A stretch of 64,000 nt of DNA from Morella rubra (taxonomy: Eukaryota > Streptophyta > Magnoliopsida > Fagales > Myricaceae), in assembly GCA_003952965.2 (NCBI GenBank), contig CM025850.1, forward strand, positions 26,967,372 through 27,031,371, read 5' to 3'. Positions 1 to 10,839 of the stretch are shown here, piece after piece. Every line of letters begins with the position of its first letter. Positions within the stretch are counted from its first letter, which is position 1. The position numbers were made by a program, and so were the translations under genes. Under the pieces are notes generated by a model. That model searched no databases and was not told where the DNA came from. It saw only the letters and a program-made list of their open reading frames with translations.

Positions 1-690
1 GTCTCTAAGTTTTTTTAAAAAACCTCTTCTCAAATCTACAATTTGTCTACTCTTGTTTGCTCTTGACAAGGGATTTTCTATGAGAAAAAGGATGTTGCTT
101 TAGAAGCTTTTGATTCGAACCTGACTAGTTCGATTTCTACCATTCAAACACACATTTAGAGAACCAGCGTTTTCTTTTCTTCCCACTCAATAGGGTCATA
201 ATGGTATATTCACATAGAATGGGGGTCACATGTTGCTCACATGGGACGGAAAACTTGTGAGATAATGGGAAATCTAGGTCCTGAACAAAATCGATACAAT
301 ACATATAGATTAGGATGATGAGTTGTAACAAGTCATAGTTTATAAAGTTTTTGAGAATATAGTGTTAGTTCGATGGGGGAATTGAAATTAACCTATTATT
401 TAAAAAAGAATTGAATGAAACAAAGTCGTTTTTTTATTTATCTATTAAAAAAAGGATATAAAGGATTTAGCTATGAAACAACTAACACTTAGGCATTTAT
501 CTATCCTTAACAGACTACTTTTTTTGTTTTGGGGGCAAATTACAATAACCCCATGAACTATCATCCATTTCTTGCTTACCTACATCCCCCAATCAATTTG
601 GGGTGACAATTTGAACGTAACCATCCCACTACACGTTACCCTCAACCTACGTTAAAAAACCATTTTGCAGCCATAAAATGCAAAGAAAAG
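1..690. other. AT-rich intergenic stretch
   Basis: I see no coding exon, RNA gene or recognisable transposon here. The short reading frames have no family features. A pale gene-poor spacer at the window edge. Confidence 0.5.
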
Positions 691-699
691 AAAACGCAA

Positions 700-1170
700 A
701 CTATCTGAAGACGCGGCAAGTTTTTTAAGTTGTGTTTATAGTTATCCCTAGAAGTTATATGCAATATTTTCTCCTTGAAGCGTCACATGCGCCATCTCTT
801 GAAGAATGCGATTTGTCCTCTCCACTACTCCGTTTTGTCGATATGTAGTCGGAACTACCCTTTTTTCAAGACAAAAATGCTCAAAACAGAAAATTTTGAA
901 TTCTTTTTTATGATTACTTCTTATTCTTACAAATTTTGAATTCGTTCACCAAGAGCTTAAACAAGATAAAGTGTCAGATTTCTCCCTTGGCAATTCAATC
1001 CATGTATATCTGAATCTACAACTACCAATATGTACATTTTATAATTTATTTTTAGGACACCATGCAACCTCACCATATATATGTATATCTGGAAAAAAAA
1101 ATCATCTACAACTACCAATATGCACTTTTTATAATTTAATTTAGGATACCATGTCAGCTGATTATATATT
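700..1170 (-). mobile_element. Ty1/copia integrase fragment (decayed)
   Basis: Read on the minus strand, this stretch encodes the C-terminal part of a copia integrase: the hallmark run QNGVVERTNRILQEMAH is legible near 790-850 and is followed in the same frame by several stops. No LTRs, gag or reverse transcriptase accompany it, so it is a fragment. It is homologous, at roughly 80% by eye, to the integrase part of the larger minus-strand copia element near 19.7-20.1 kb. In both places it lies directly upstream of the same duplicated non-transposon sequence. Confidence 0.7.
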
Positions 1171-1275
1171 GACGCTTAGAGTTCCACTTCGTCAATTCGT
1201 TACAAAATCTGGACAAAAATATGACCGAGTGAACGATTTTGCAAGAATAGTTCAAACCCAGACAATGAATTATGA

Positions 1276-3009
1276 ATTCTAGAAGGCTAGACAGTTTTAT
1301 AGACCTGGCTGAGTTTTTCAAAATTTTTCTTTGAAGAAAAGAAAAGAGAAACCACAGAGAGAGAAAAAATAATATCACGACTTTCTCACCGGCTTCAAGA
1401 GTTTTCTCAAATTTCAGAAGTCACGATTTTCTCACCCGGTTCACGTCTCAAATGGGCTCCAGTCTCCACAATAAGCTTTACTCTTTTTTTGTTTTTCTCT
1501 AACCACATATTAGGGTTTTACTTGGGTTTCTTTTAATTTCCCTTACCGACCCTTTCCTGCCGTCCCCATTTTTCTTGGCGACTTAGCGGCTCAACGTCTT
1601 CCCTGGTAAGTTTCTCTCACGACACTCTCTGCTCCTCCTTTTCTCTCCCTCGTCCTCCTTTTCTCAGCCTCTTTGGCCTGCTTGGCGTCTCAACCAGCCT
1701 CCACATCAAGTTTCTCTCACCCAACTCCTCCCTTACTTTTGTTTTCAGACCTGAGCGACTGATTCAATAACTCTAGGTTCTAGCGAATGGAAATTCTAGG
1801 ACTCAAGAAGCATGATGAATTGTTTTGTAAATGTCAGTACCTGAAATTGGAATTGCATGCTTTTGTTGTTTGGGGACGTTCTTTGTGTGATATTTGTCGT
1901 GAAGAGGGCGGTCATAGCAGTTAAATAATCTTCTGTTGAGATTTCGTCAGATGCATCGGTGTTTTAGAGCAATTCCTCATACTTTGTAGCAGTATGCCAG
2001 TATAGACTAATTCTTAAATGAGCTAATTCCAAACTGTTGCAGAGCTTTGATGTACTCTTTGACCTTGCAATACGATTCTTTGGAAATGCAAGCAGACGAT
2101 TTTCGCGTTTAGATGTATAAGGAATTTCTAAACAGTCGTTGTGCTGCTAAATGCAAAGGTCAATTTTGTATGTTCTTAATTGTTTTGACCCGGTTTCATG
2201 GCTGAACAGGATGGGAATGTGTCTTAAGGAATTTAAAGGTTGCTCACAACAACTTCATAATTTTTATCATCTGTTATTATTATTTTTTTTTGGTTGGATC
2301 TGAAATATGGCTTTCTTAGGATTGCATGTCGCGTATGGAATTCGAGTTATATTTCTGATCGATTCTAACTTCTAAGGTAGGAGAATTTGTGATTAACTTT
2401 TGGTTCAACATTTAGTTTGTAGTAGGTGTTACTTCCCCTATGATTGTGTGCGTAGCTAAAGTTTGAAATAAATTATGTACTGTATCCATCAAATAACGTC
2501 TTTTAATTTATATATTTTTATATCATTGGTTTTATTTACTTTCCTTTTGTTGTTTTGATTCCATGGTCGGCCTTTAACTTTCAATTCAAGGTATGGATTT
2601 TGGTCTGATCGTTCTGCAGTCCTTTAATTACCAATATATTTGCTTTTATCAGTTGGTAGCTGAATGCAAGTCAAATCCAGCAAAACGTGGAACTGTCCTA
2701 GTTGAAGGTTTTGGATTGGGAAGTTTTGGGAAAAAGCATCTGGTAATGAATATATTTTGATTGGTTTCTTTCAATTTATTTGGATGGATTTGAATTCTTA
2801 CTATTAGATTGATATGACATGACTTTAAACATGCCTTCTTAATTGCCTTATGTCTAGTGCCTTACAGTAAATTTAGATATATTTTCTCTAGATTTTCATG
2901 CTATGACAATGATGAGTAATCTTGCTCATTTGATCTCACTCTCCTCTTTTGATGACCTTAATTATCAGTTAGTTAATTATAATTACTAGGCTATTTGACG
3001 TTGTTTAAG
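1276..3009. repeat. Duplicated block, copy 1 (partner at 21290-22925)
   Basis: From about 1417 to 3009 this block matches 21290-22925 in the same orientation at over 90% by eye, with small indels. Shared landmarks include the CT-rich leader around 1550-1740, a GTAAGT splice-donor-like site near 1602, and an exon-like segment at about 2654-2742 bounded by TTTATCAG and GTAATG. In this copy the exon-like segment has indels that close its reading frame. Homology stops about 140 bp upstream of the TRM112 start codon. The block may be the 5' untranslated/intron region of TRM112, or the remains of another gene; no product is recognisable. Confidence 0.75.
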
Positions 3010-3150
3010 ATTCAGCCCAGGGTTGGACTGGTCTACGAAGAGCATCGATTTACCTATTTTACCTTCTGCACATAAGAAGAAGCCTCCTCCGAAAGGCAAG
3101 AAGAGCTCTCATAGTCCATAGTGACGGAGAGAGAAGAGAGCAGTGGAAAG

Positions 3151-3519
3151 ATGAGGTTGCTAACTCACAACATGCTCTCGTCCAACATCAAGGGCGTCGC
3201 CAACGGATTCCCCCTCCGCATCGAGGTGGAGAAGGTTGTGGAGAAGAAAGTGGACTTAAACGCCGACTTCCTCCGAAACATGTTCCCCAAGATCGAGTGG
3301 AAGGCCTTCGTCAATGCTGCAAGGACCATGGGCTATGCAGAGCTCCCCGAGGAGGCCGACTCGTCCATGCTCGACTCGGACGACTTCTTGAACAACTTCC
3401 ATCACGCCCTTCTAGAACTCCATCTCGAGGAGGGTGCACTTGTTTGTCCTGAGACCGGTCGCCGCTTCCCTGTCAATAAGGGTATTCCCAATATGCTCCT
3501 CCACGAAGATGAGGTTTGA
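3151..3519 (+). CDS. TRM112: TRM112-like methyltransferase activator subunit
   Basis: This intronless frame encodes 122 residues and matches plant TRM112 (Arabidopsis SMO2) along its whole length. It opens with MRLLTHNMLSSNIKGV and ends with the conserved block LHLEEGALVCPETGRRFPV and IPNMLLHEDEV. In eukaryotes TRM112 is a small, catalytically inactive partner that stabilises and activates several SAM-dependent methyltransferases: those acting on tRNA (TRM9, TRM11), 18S rRNA (BUD23) and release factor eRF1 (MTQ2). Arabidopsis mutants have small organs. The ATG at 3151 is chosen because it begins exactly where the family begins; an in-frame GTG at 3121 would add ten unrelated residues. The family length of about 120-125 residues is met, with no stop or frameshift, so it is probably functional. 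GC content is clearly higher than in the flanks. The upstream block is duplicated at 21.3-22.9 kb without this gene. Confidence 0.95.
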   Translation: MRLLTHNMLSSNIKGVANGFPLRIEVEKVVEKKVDLNADFLRNMFPKIEWKAFVNAARTMGYAELPEEADSSMLDSDDFLNNFHHALLELHLEEGALVCPETGRRFPVNKGIPNMLLHEDEV

Positions 3520-4560
3520 GATCTGCGATATCGTTCTTCCGACCTTTATGCTTTGTCCTCGGGGGAGAAGTGGATGCAAATTAGGGTTTTTGGGCTAATG
3601 GGATTAAGTTAGCTATGAAATGTGAAAATTTTGAAGTTTTTGGAATATGCAAGTTAATATGAGAGAAAGGAGGGTTTTGTTTCTCCAGCTTTTATTAATT
3701 ATCTATTATCAATTGAAGCATTACCTTTTGGTACCAAACAATACTTCAATACAACGATGCTAAGCAGCTTCCTTTGTAATTTACAGGAATGAACCATCGG
3801 AATATCTTTTGAAAGAACATTTTGAACAAATCTGCCAACAGGTTTGTAGATGTCACCAAAAATGGAGGTTGCAATTAATTGTCAGCAAAACTAGTTACCG
3901 AATATGGGTAAAAATTAGCCCTTAGCATTACAAGCAACTTTTTCCCTGGAATCACTTCGGGAGAATTTTATACAATAAATACCTAAACCTCTCGTCGGTA
4001 CTGTAGGCAAAACTAATCTTTCGTTGCTGTTAAAAGTAAACATCAGATCAGCGTTGAAGTCAGTTCTATTCCGTTCCAAATATTGCCACTATTGGAATGT
4101 TACCTCTCCTGAAAATCCTGATGAACAATCAAAATTGGTATCTCTGATCAACAAAGGTCATTATTCTCTCTATTTTTGGACAGATGGAGACTACCATGAC
4201 TTTTGCCTTTGCCATGAGAAACCATTAACAGTAAGAATACTCCTAACAAAAGTTTCTTTTACGTACCTGGGAAATCCTCCTAGCAAAATTACTAAGCTTG
4301 TTTTGCCCAACAAGTTCTCCGCCCAGAGAAAAGGCTCAACGCATAAGATTACTCAAAACGAAAGAAATGAACTGGGGGCAAAACGGGAAATAACGAAGAT
4401 CAACGCTAAAACTCGCCCCACTTTAGCCCACTCTACCGTGGCTTCTTCCCACTAACGTGGTGCCGTATTTAGATGAAGCTGTGTCCTGCAACCTAACACT
4501 CCCAGCTTCTTTGAGAACAAATCATTTTGCTGCTGCTGATTCCTCTGCTTTCCTTCTTCC
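3520..4560. other. Spacer between TRM112 and the PPR pseudogene
   Basis: It holds the 3' flank of TRM112 and the 5' flank of the PPR locus. A 143-codon open frame at 4024-4455 lacks an ATG start and resembles no family known to me. Confidence 0.5.
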
Positions 4561-4564
4561 GGAA

Positions 4565-6470
4565 ATGGGTACGGCTGCTAAATTCTCAATCATCTTCTGC
4601 TATTCTCGAATCGTTTGCTTAGTGGGTATCATTGTTGTCGTCTAAGGATTTCATTCCGTACCCAAAACTGTTGTCATTATTCTACCGCTACCTCTAACAC
4701 TACCACTCCCGATAAAGAAAATGTGGAAAGCCCCACTCAGTTCTTGAAATCTGTGAGAGAGCGATGCCGATCTGGAAGCATAAGGAATCTTGATTCTGCC
4801 ATAGGCTTTTTTGAAAGGATGGTTCGCATGCACCCTTTGCCTTCCATTGTGGATTTCACTCAATTGTTGGTGCAATTGCAAGAATGAAGCATTATTCGAC
4901 TGTGATCACTCTCATTAAAGAAATGGAATCCCGAGGAATTGTTCCCGACGATTATACACTGAGTATTTGTATTAATTGCCTCTGCCATTTAGACCGGGTG
5001 GATCTCAGGTTCTCTGTTTTGGGAAGAATTTTGAAACTCGGTTATCTGCCAGCCAAGTTACTCTAAATACTCTCGTCAAAGGGCTCTGTCTTCAAGGTAA
5101 GATTTCTGAAGCTGTGAAGTTGGCGAATAAAATGGAGAACAAAGGCTACAAACCTGATGCAGTTACCTATGGGACGATCATAAATGGCATCTGCAAAAGA
5201 GGTGAGACCAGTGTGGCTGTTGAATTGCTTAGGAAGATGGAAGAAGGAAACTTTGAAATCGATTTAGTAATGTATAACACAGTCATTGACAGTTTATGCA
5301 AGGACGGATTGGTAACTGAGGCTTTAGACCTCTCCTCTCAATGTCACGTAAAGGGATTCATCCCGACCTTTTCACTTACAATTCCTTGATTCAGGCCTAT
5401 GCAATTCCGACCGGTGGAAGGAGGCAACTCAGCAATTGAATGAGATGGTGCAACAAAAATCATGCCAAATGTATGGACATTCAACATATTGGTTGATACA
5501 TTGGCAAAAAGGGAGAGTTTCAGAGGCAAAAGAAGTCTTCAATGCGATGATACATAAAGGCATTGAGCCAAATGTAGTCACATACACCTTGATTGATACA
5601 CTTGGCAAAAGGGGAGAATTTCAGAGGCAAAAGAATTTTCAATGCGATGATACGTAAAGGCATTGAGCCTGACGTAGTCACATACAACTCCTTGATTGAC
5701 GGTTATTGTTTGCAAAACAGAATGGATGAGGCTGTCAAGGTGTTTAATATGATGTTGGAGAGCGGATGCTCGCCTTGTGTTTTCAATTATAACATATTGA
5801 TCCATGGATATTGCAAGAGCAAAAGGATGGATGAGGCGACGAGTCTCTATCGAGAAATGTCCAAGAATGGAATCATTCCTGATGTCGTCACTCACAACGC
5901 TCTTATAGGTGGGCTTTGCCGAGTTGGGAGACCTCAAGCTGCTCTGGAGCTACTCCGTAAGATGCTAGAGTTTGGGCAACATCCAAATCTCCAAACTTAT
6001 GCTATTTTGTTGGATGGCCTCTGTAAGAACCAACGATTAACTCAGGCACTGGCACTGTTTCAAGAGATGGAAGACAAAAGGTTGGACCTTGATATTGTTT
6101 TCTACAACATTTTAATTGATGGTATGTTTAATGCTGGAAACTTCCGGCAGCAATGAAGCTCTTTTGTAGTCTTCCTAGCAAAGGGTTGCAACCTGATGTT
6201 TGGACTTACAATATCATGATCAAAGAGCTTTGCAAAGAGAGACTAACAAACGAGGCTTGTATACTGCTCGAGCAAATGGACGGCAACTGTTGCTCGCCTG
6301 ATGATGTTACATATAACACAATCATTAAAGGGCTTTTGCAAAATAACGAGACGTCAAAGGCAATGAAGTATCTCCAGATAATGGTTGACAAGGGTTTCTC
6401 AGCAAATGCAACCACTGCAGCCATGTGTGTCGATATGTTGTCTGCTGATCAGCCAGATAAAAATGTTTAA
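4565..6470 (+). pseudogene. P-class PPR protein, RFL/Rf-like, multiply frameshifted
   Basis: Across three reading frames the region encodes a typical organelle-targeted pentatricopeptide-repeat protein: an N-terminal stretch with a basic, Ser/Thr-rich presequence (YSTATSNTTT), then about fifteen 35-residue P-type repeats such as PDAVTYGTIINGICKRG and PDVVTYNSLIDGYC. There are no introns and no DYW or E domain. Repeat spacing and wording match the restorer-of-fertility-like clade, which binds mitochondrial transcripts. The frame is broken near 4640, 4880, 5050, 5335, 5396, 5460, 5510, 5610 and 6150, mostly by single-base gains or losses; the longest intact part is 5620-6145 (five repeats). One repeat unit (about 5488-5589) is tandemly duplicated at 5590-5690. 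The neighbouring genes have open frames, so true decay is more likely than sequencing error, although homopolymer error cannot be excluded at a few of the breaks. Confidence 0.9.
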
Positions 6471-9400
6471 GAATATTTCCAAAGTCTTTGTGAATGTGTT
6501 CTTATTCTTTAGAATCCAGAAATACAGTTCATTTTTCAACCCTTCCTGGGATAGTCTGTGAGACACCAGTGCATCTGCTTCAAGTTAACTTGAATTAGGT
6601 GATATATCTTTTGATGTCTTTGGACTAGGTTGTTTGTTTCTTCTCTCATTTTGTTATCTTTCCGCCAAGTTATCGGTGAACTTGTATTGCAAGGTAAAAT
6701 TTTTCTCCTATAGATAATTCCAAGATATTCTTGCACTTTATAGCATGGTGAGAAGTTCACAAATGAATGTATTATTACCCAGGATGGTCAAGTAACTGCT
6801 GATAAACTAGTAAAACAACAGAATAAAGTGTATGGTTGCTTATTTGTGTATTTTCTTCTTTGCGTTCATGTCTTGCAAAAGCAGTATGTTTTTCTTTATG
6901 TTCATGGTTGATGTTGTTAGTCTAGGTTCTGGATTGTTGATGTTTGTATGCTCATTTGCTCTTGAAAATGGATTTTTTAAGTGTTTGATCAAGCACATTA
7001 AATTTATGATTTGCGAATGAAACACTATGAGCTGTTATTGGAACCTTGTACAATGTATAATGTTTGTGGGGGCTGTTCTCGTCTCCTCATATGTTGTATT
7101 ATACTTGTTTAACTGAGCTTCATGAACTTAACTTTTATAATGTCTTCTCATAGTTTGTAGCCTCTTAGAAAGTTGGTACAATGCAGTCCATGCTACTGCC
7201 ACAATGTCACACAGGACTTGGCATTGCAGGTTTTGTGAGATTGGACATTCTGTCTGTTAGAAAGGCTGGGTAACTTCTACTCGTAATAATAAGCCTAGTT
7301 TGACTTAATAGCTTTTTTCTTAGTTTTCCTCTTCATCTCTAGCTTTGACAACGATCTTTTTTGGAGGAAATATGTTTTGGTGTTTGAATGTTTCATTCTA
7401 GCAAAATAACAAGCATGATGGTACAAATAAGGCTTTTGTAGAATCCAATGAATTCTCTTCATTCAAATTTGTCCCATGCAGAGACGTTTTAGATTCATAG
7501 CAGGTTGCTTAAAGAAAACTCACAAGAAAGTCTGCCTCCTTGTTCCCTAGTTTTGGGCATTGCAGGAAGACAGCTGACCTGGTGTTAGCTAGTGAACCAC
7601 CAGTGTGCTCGTAGAAGTTACCGGCCGTTTCGTTTGAGCAACATTTTGCCTTTTGCTGCATTGACCAAATTACTGTGCTTCTAAGATGGCTTTTTTAAGG
7701 AGTATCATGTTTTGCGTGAAAATACTGTCCTGAATCTGTTTTGTGGAGTGTGTTGCTCTCTCTCTCACATCTTCTCTCTCTCTCAATAAGGGAAGAGAGT
7801 AGCATTTATGTTTCATCTACCTTTTGGATAAATTGTTTTGTTATCTTGCAGGAAGATGCTTTCCTTGCATGTTTCTGTCACCAATATGTTACTGCACTTT
7901 TTCTCTATTGCCGCTGTGATGTTGACGATAATGCCTTGTGGTTGCCTTACAATTCCTCTTACATATGAAAGTGACTGCCACATTAACATTATTCTTGATC
8001 TTATCAATTAGGATGTTCCTCATTGTGGGTTATGAATAATAGTGATGCTTCCTAGTTGGTAATTAGTAAAATTATGAAACAGAACAGCATCTTATTTTTC
8101 CTCTCTAGACGTGTGGAAGTGCTTATCTATCAAACAGAACAGCATCTAAGGAACTTTGATTAAAGCGAAGGGTGGAAATTACAGAACTTTTTTGCAATTA
8201 GTTTGTATTCACAGTACAAACGCAGCTTCGTTAATCCTGCTATGCATTAGACGGCCCACATGGGCCATGGAACACAAACTTATGATCTATGGTTTCAAAT
8301 GGTGGCTCAAAGTTGAATGAACTATTGGGTTGTCGAAGGGCAATTGGCCTTGTAACTCAAACTTAATGAAGTAATCTTTGTGTCAAAGGCTTGTTCATGA
8401 CAGTGTTAGATTTCATTTATCATTTTAACCTTGCGCCCACATATTCCAGCATTTCTGCCATCAGCTTAAACGTTTGAATTGAGTAGGTACATTTTTGCTC
8501 CAGGGACTAAAGCAGAGGGTGATGATAGTTCGTCCAATTGTCGAATAAAAATGCTCAATCACCCTTCGTTTACTGCAAGTTCTCTTACTTTTTGTGGAGT
8601 GGTAAATGCCTTGCACAACTACAGCTGTAGAAAAATGCATATCTTAAGCGTATTTATATCCATTATACAAGATGTTCTCAAAGCTTGTACACGTTTAGAT
8701 TATCGTGTACTTCTGTTGCAAGGTAAATTTTTCCTCTTATAGATAATTCCAAATTTTGGCTGATGTTCTTAGTTTAGATTCTAGATTGTTGATGTTTGTA
8801 TGTTCATTGGCCCCTAAAATTGGATTTTTTCTAGTGTTTGATCAAGCACAAAAATTTATAACCGTACTGGAGGCCCATGGATTTTGTGTTTGATTTCCAT
8901 TTCTCTTGTTATTGAATGTAAGATTGTTTCCCAAATTTTAACGGTAAACGAGTCAAATTGGGTCTGGCTCTGCCCAACTCAGCAGCCTTTAACTCGCGAG
9001 AGGGTTTTTTTTTTTTGGGTCCACCTGTGTTCAAAAGGGTAAATTGGAGGTAGTTTTGATTTAATTGGTAAAAAATTGTTGAAATTTGTAAAAAAGTAAT
9101 CAAATTTATGAAAAGTTGCTAGAGTCTATATGAAGAAACAGTTGTTAGAAGTTAAAAAATTTGTGCGATCTAAACTGCAGCTCACAAAGATGTTCGAGCG
9201 ACTTACGTATATCATAACTTGAAACACCAATGGCATCAAGCTTAGGCCCAAATCCCAAGTGGAGCCATAGCGGTAGGCTTTTATCTTTTTCCTGTCAACG
9301 CTAGCCCAACATGTCATCGAGCCGGTCCATTTAAATTGCCTAGGCCCAACAATTCCCGTAATCCAACGCGCGCGGCAAATAAGCGAAAACATCTATCAAA
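6471..9400. other. Intergenic stretch with a local duplication
   Basis: No gene is recognisable. Segments 6680-6727 plus 6905-7010 recur, diverged but in the same order and orientation, as 8703-8862; the first copy carries about 180 extra bases between the halves. A CT-rich simple repeat lies at 7755-7785. Confidence 0.6.
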
Positions 9401-9415
9401 GCGTGCGGTTGTACC

Positions 9416-9679
9416 GTGCGGCCGCGCCTTGTCACTCTCACACCACTACACCAGCACCTTGCCTACAAATCCTGCTGCGCTGCATATCCTCCACCAGTCG
9501 TGACCAGCGCCTCTCCATCCCTTAGTTTTTATCACAGTCGCAAATCCCTCAGGCCCAGACTGCCATTTCCCATAACCCCTAGGAACCTCGTTTCTTTATC
9601 TTCCACTACTACACCGCAGTCTATCTTCCGCAATGGGCTCTTTCACAATTTACGTAAGGCGCGAGGTTTTAGTTTATAA
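9416..9679 (+). other. Possible remnant first exon with transit-peptide-like composition
   Basis: An open frame rich in Ser, Pro, Arg and Leu and poor in acidic residues (LSFYHSRKSLRPRLPFP and SLSSTTTPQSIFRNGLF are legible) has the composition of a chloroplast or mitochondrial transit peptide. A good splice donor (TTTAC/GTAAGG) lies near 9655. The frame has no ATG start in the visible portion, runs to a stop at 9679 just before a MITE, and no downstream exon is recognisable. It is either the broken first exon of a nuclear gene for an organellar protein or a chance frame. GC content is higher than in the flanks. Confidence 0.25.
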
Positions 9680-9683
9680 TCAA

Positions 9684-10316
9684 GGGAAAATTACCTGACC
9701 TCACTGAGTTTTAACCCTATATCAAAAGTCTCACTAAGTTTTTATCTCAAAGTCACTAGGTTTTTAAAAAAATCTCAAAGTCCACTAGATTTTTTATTTT
9801 TGTATGAAAACTAACTCAAGTCAATGCTGTTACTGGAGATAATGGAGCGTAGTCTACTTAAGCTAAATGTCAGGGTTAAAACCAATCGTTGTTTGCTATG
9901 TGTTTAAAATTCCTTGTCTGCTCTATTCGGTCTCTCGTCTGCCACAGCTAAATGTTAGGGCTAAAATCAATCGCTGGCTGCCACGTGTTTAAATTCCTTG
10001 TCTACTCCATTAGGTCTCTCGTCTATCACGACGCATGTCATGTCGGAGTTAGTTTTTGTATCACATGGCATACAACGTGGCAGATGAGAGACTGAATAGA
10101 GCAGACAAGGAATTTTAAACACGTGGCAGTCAACGATTAGTTTTAACCCTGACATTTAACTTAAGTAGACTGAGCTTTGTATATCTAGTAATGGAGTTGG
10201 CTTGAGTTAGTTTTCATACCAAAATGAAAAACCCAGTAGGCTTTGAGATTTTTTTTAAAACCCAGTATGGCTTTTGATATTGGGCTAAAACCTAGTGAGC
10301 TCCATGTAATTTTCCC
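9684..10316. mobile_element. Mutator-type MITE with perfect 9-bp target duplication
   Basis: This is a 633-bp non-coding element. It begins GGGAAAATTAC and ends GTAATTTTCCC, and its inverted repeats extend roughly 200 bp or more into each end. It is flanked on both sides by the identical 9-mer TATAATCAA (9675-9683 and 10317-10325). A 9-bp target duplication with long inverted repeats is characteristic of Mutator-like elements. With no transposase, it must have been moved in trans. The terminal sequence is related to that of the element at about 20200-21285. Confidence 0.92.
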
Positions 10317-10470
10317 TATAATCAATGTGTAGGTGCATATATACATACGTGTGCATGGGTGTCTGTTTGCATTTGATTAGAGGTGGTTGTGAAATATCGG
10401 CGAGAATAATAGCGGCGGACCATATACTCAGAATATGATCCAATTGAAAGTAGAGATGAAAAAAAAAAAA

Positions 10471-10839
10471 GGGTTAAATACCCTTTTCGCCCTCCAACTA
10501 TTGGGTTCTAATATTTTGCACTCCAAATTATCAATTTCGTTACATTTCGCCCTCAACTACCAATCGTTTATACTTTGCTTCCTTTACTGTTAATTTGGAC
10601 GAAAATTACTATTTTTTTTAAGTGAAATGACGATTTTACCCTTCATAATTTTTTATAATTATATTTTATAGGGATAAATTTGTCATTTCACTAAACAAAA
10701 ATAACAATTTCCTTCAAATTAATATATAGAGCAAAGTGTAAACAATTGGTAGTTGATAGATGAAATGTACGAAATTGATAGTTTGGGATGCAAATGTCAA
10801 GACTTCAATAGTCGGAGTGCGAATAGTATACTTTTTCCC
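10471..10839. mobile_element. MITE, GGGTTAAATAC family (copy 1)
   Basis: This 369-bp non-coding element has terminal inverted repeats spanning most of its length: GGGTTAAATACCC at the left, and GGGAAAAAGTATACT at the right on the opposite strand. It sits in an A-tract, so the target duplication reads as poly-A. Related copies lie at 37359-37760 and 52675-52970, with a half copy near 54625-54790. Confidence 0.8.

Noticed and set aside
1787-1924. 45-residue Cys-containing frame (MEILGLKKHDELF start) present in both copies of the duplication (also from 21709)
   Set aside because: All substitutions I could see between the copies change the amino acid or the stop position, and the C-terminus differs. 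There is no sign of selection on the protein; similarity is explained by the duplication itself.
4024-4455. 143-codon open frame upstream of the PPR pseudogene
   Set aside because: It begins at TTG rather than ATG, has no recognisable domain, and its composition matches spacer DNA.
8479-8742. 87-codon frame next to the local duplication
   Set aside because: Starts at a non-ATG codon and the part I can trace is duplicated non-coding sequence.
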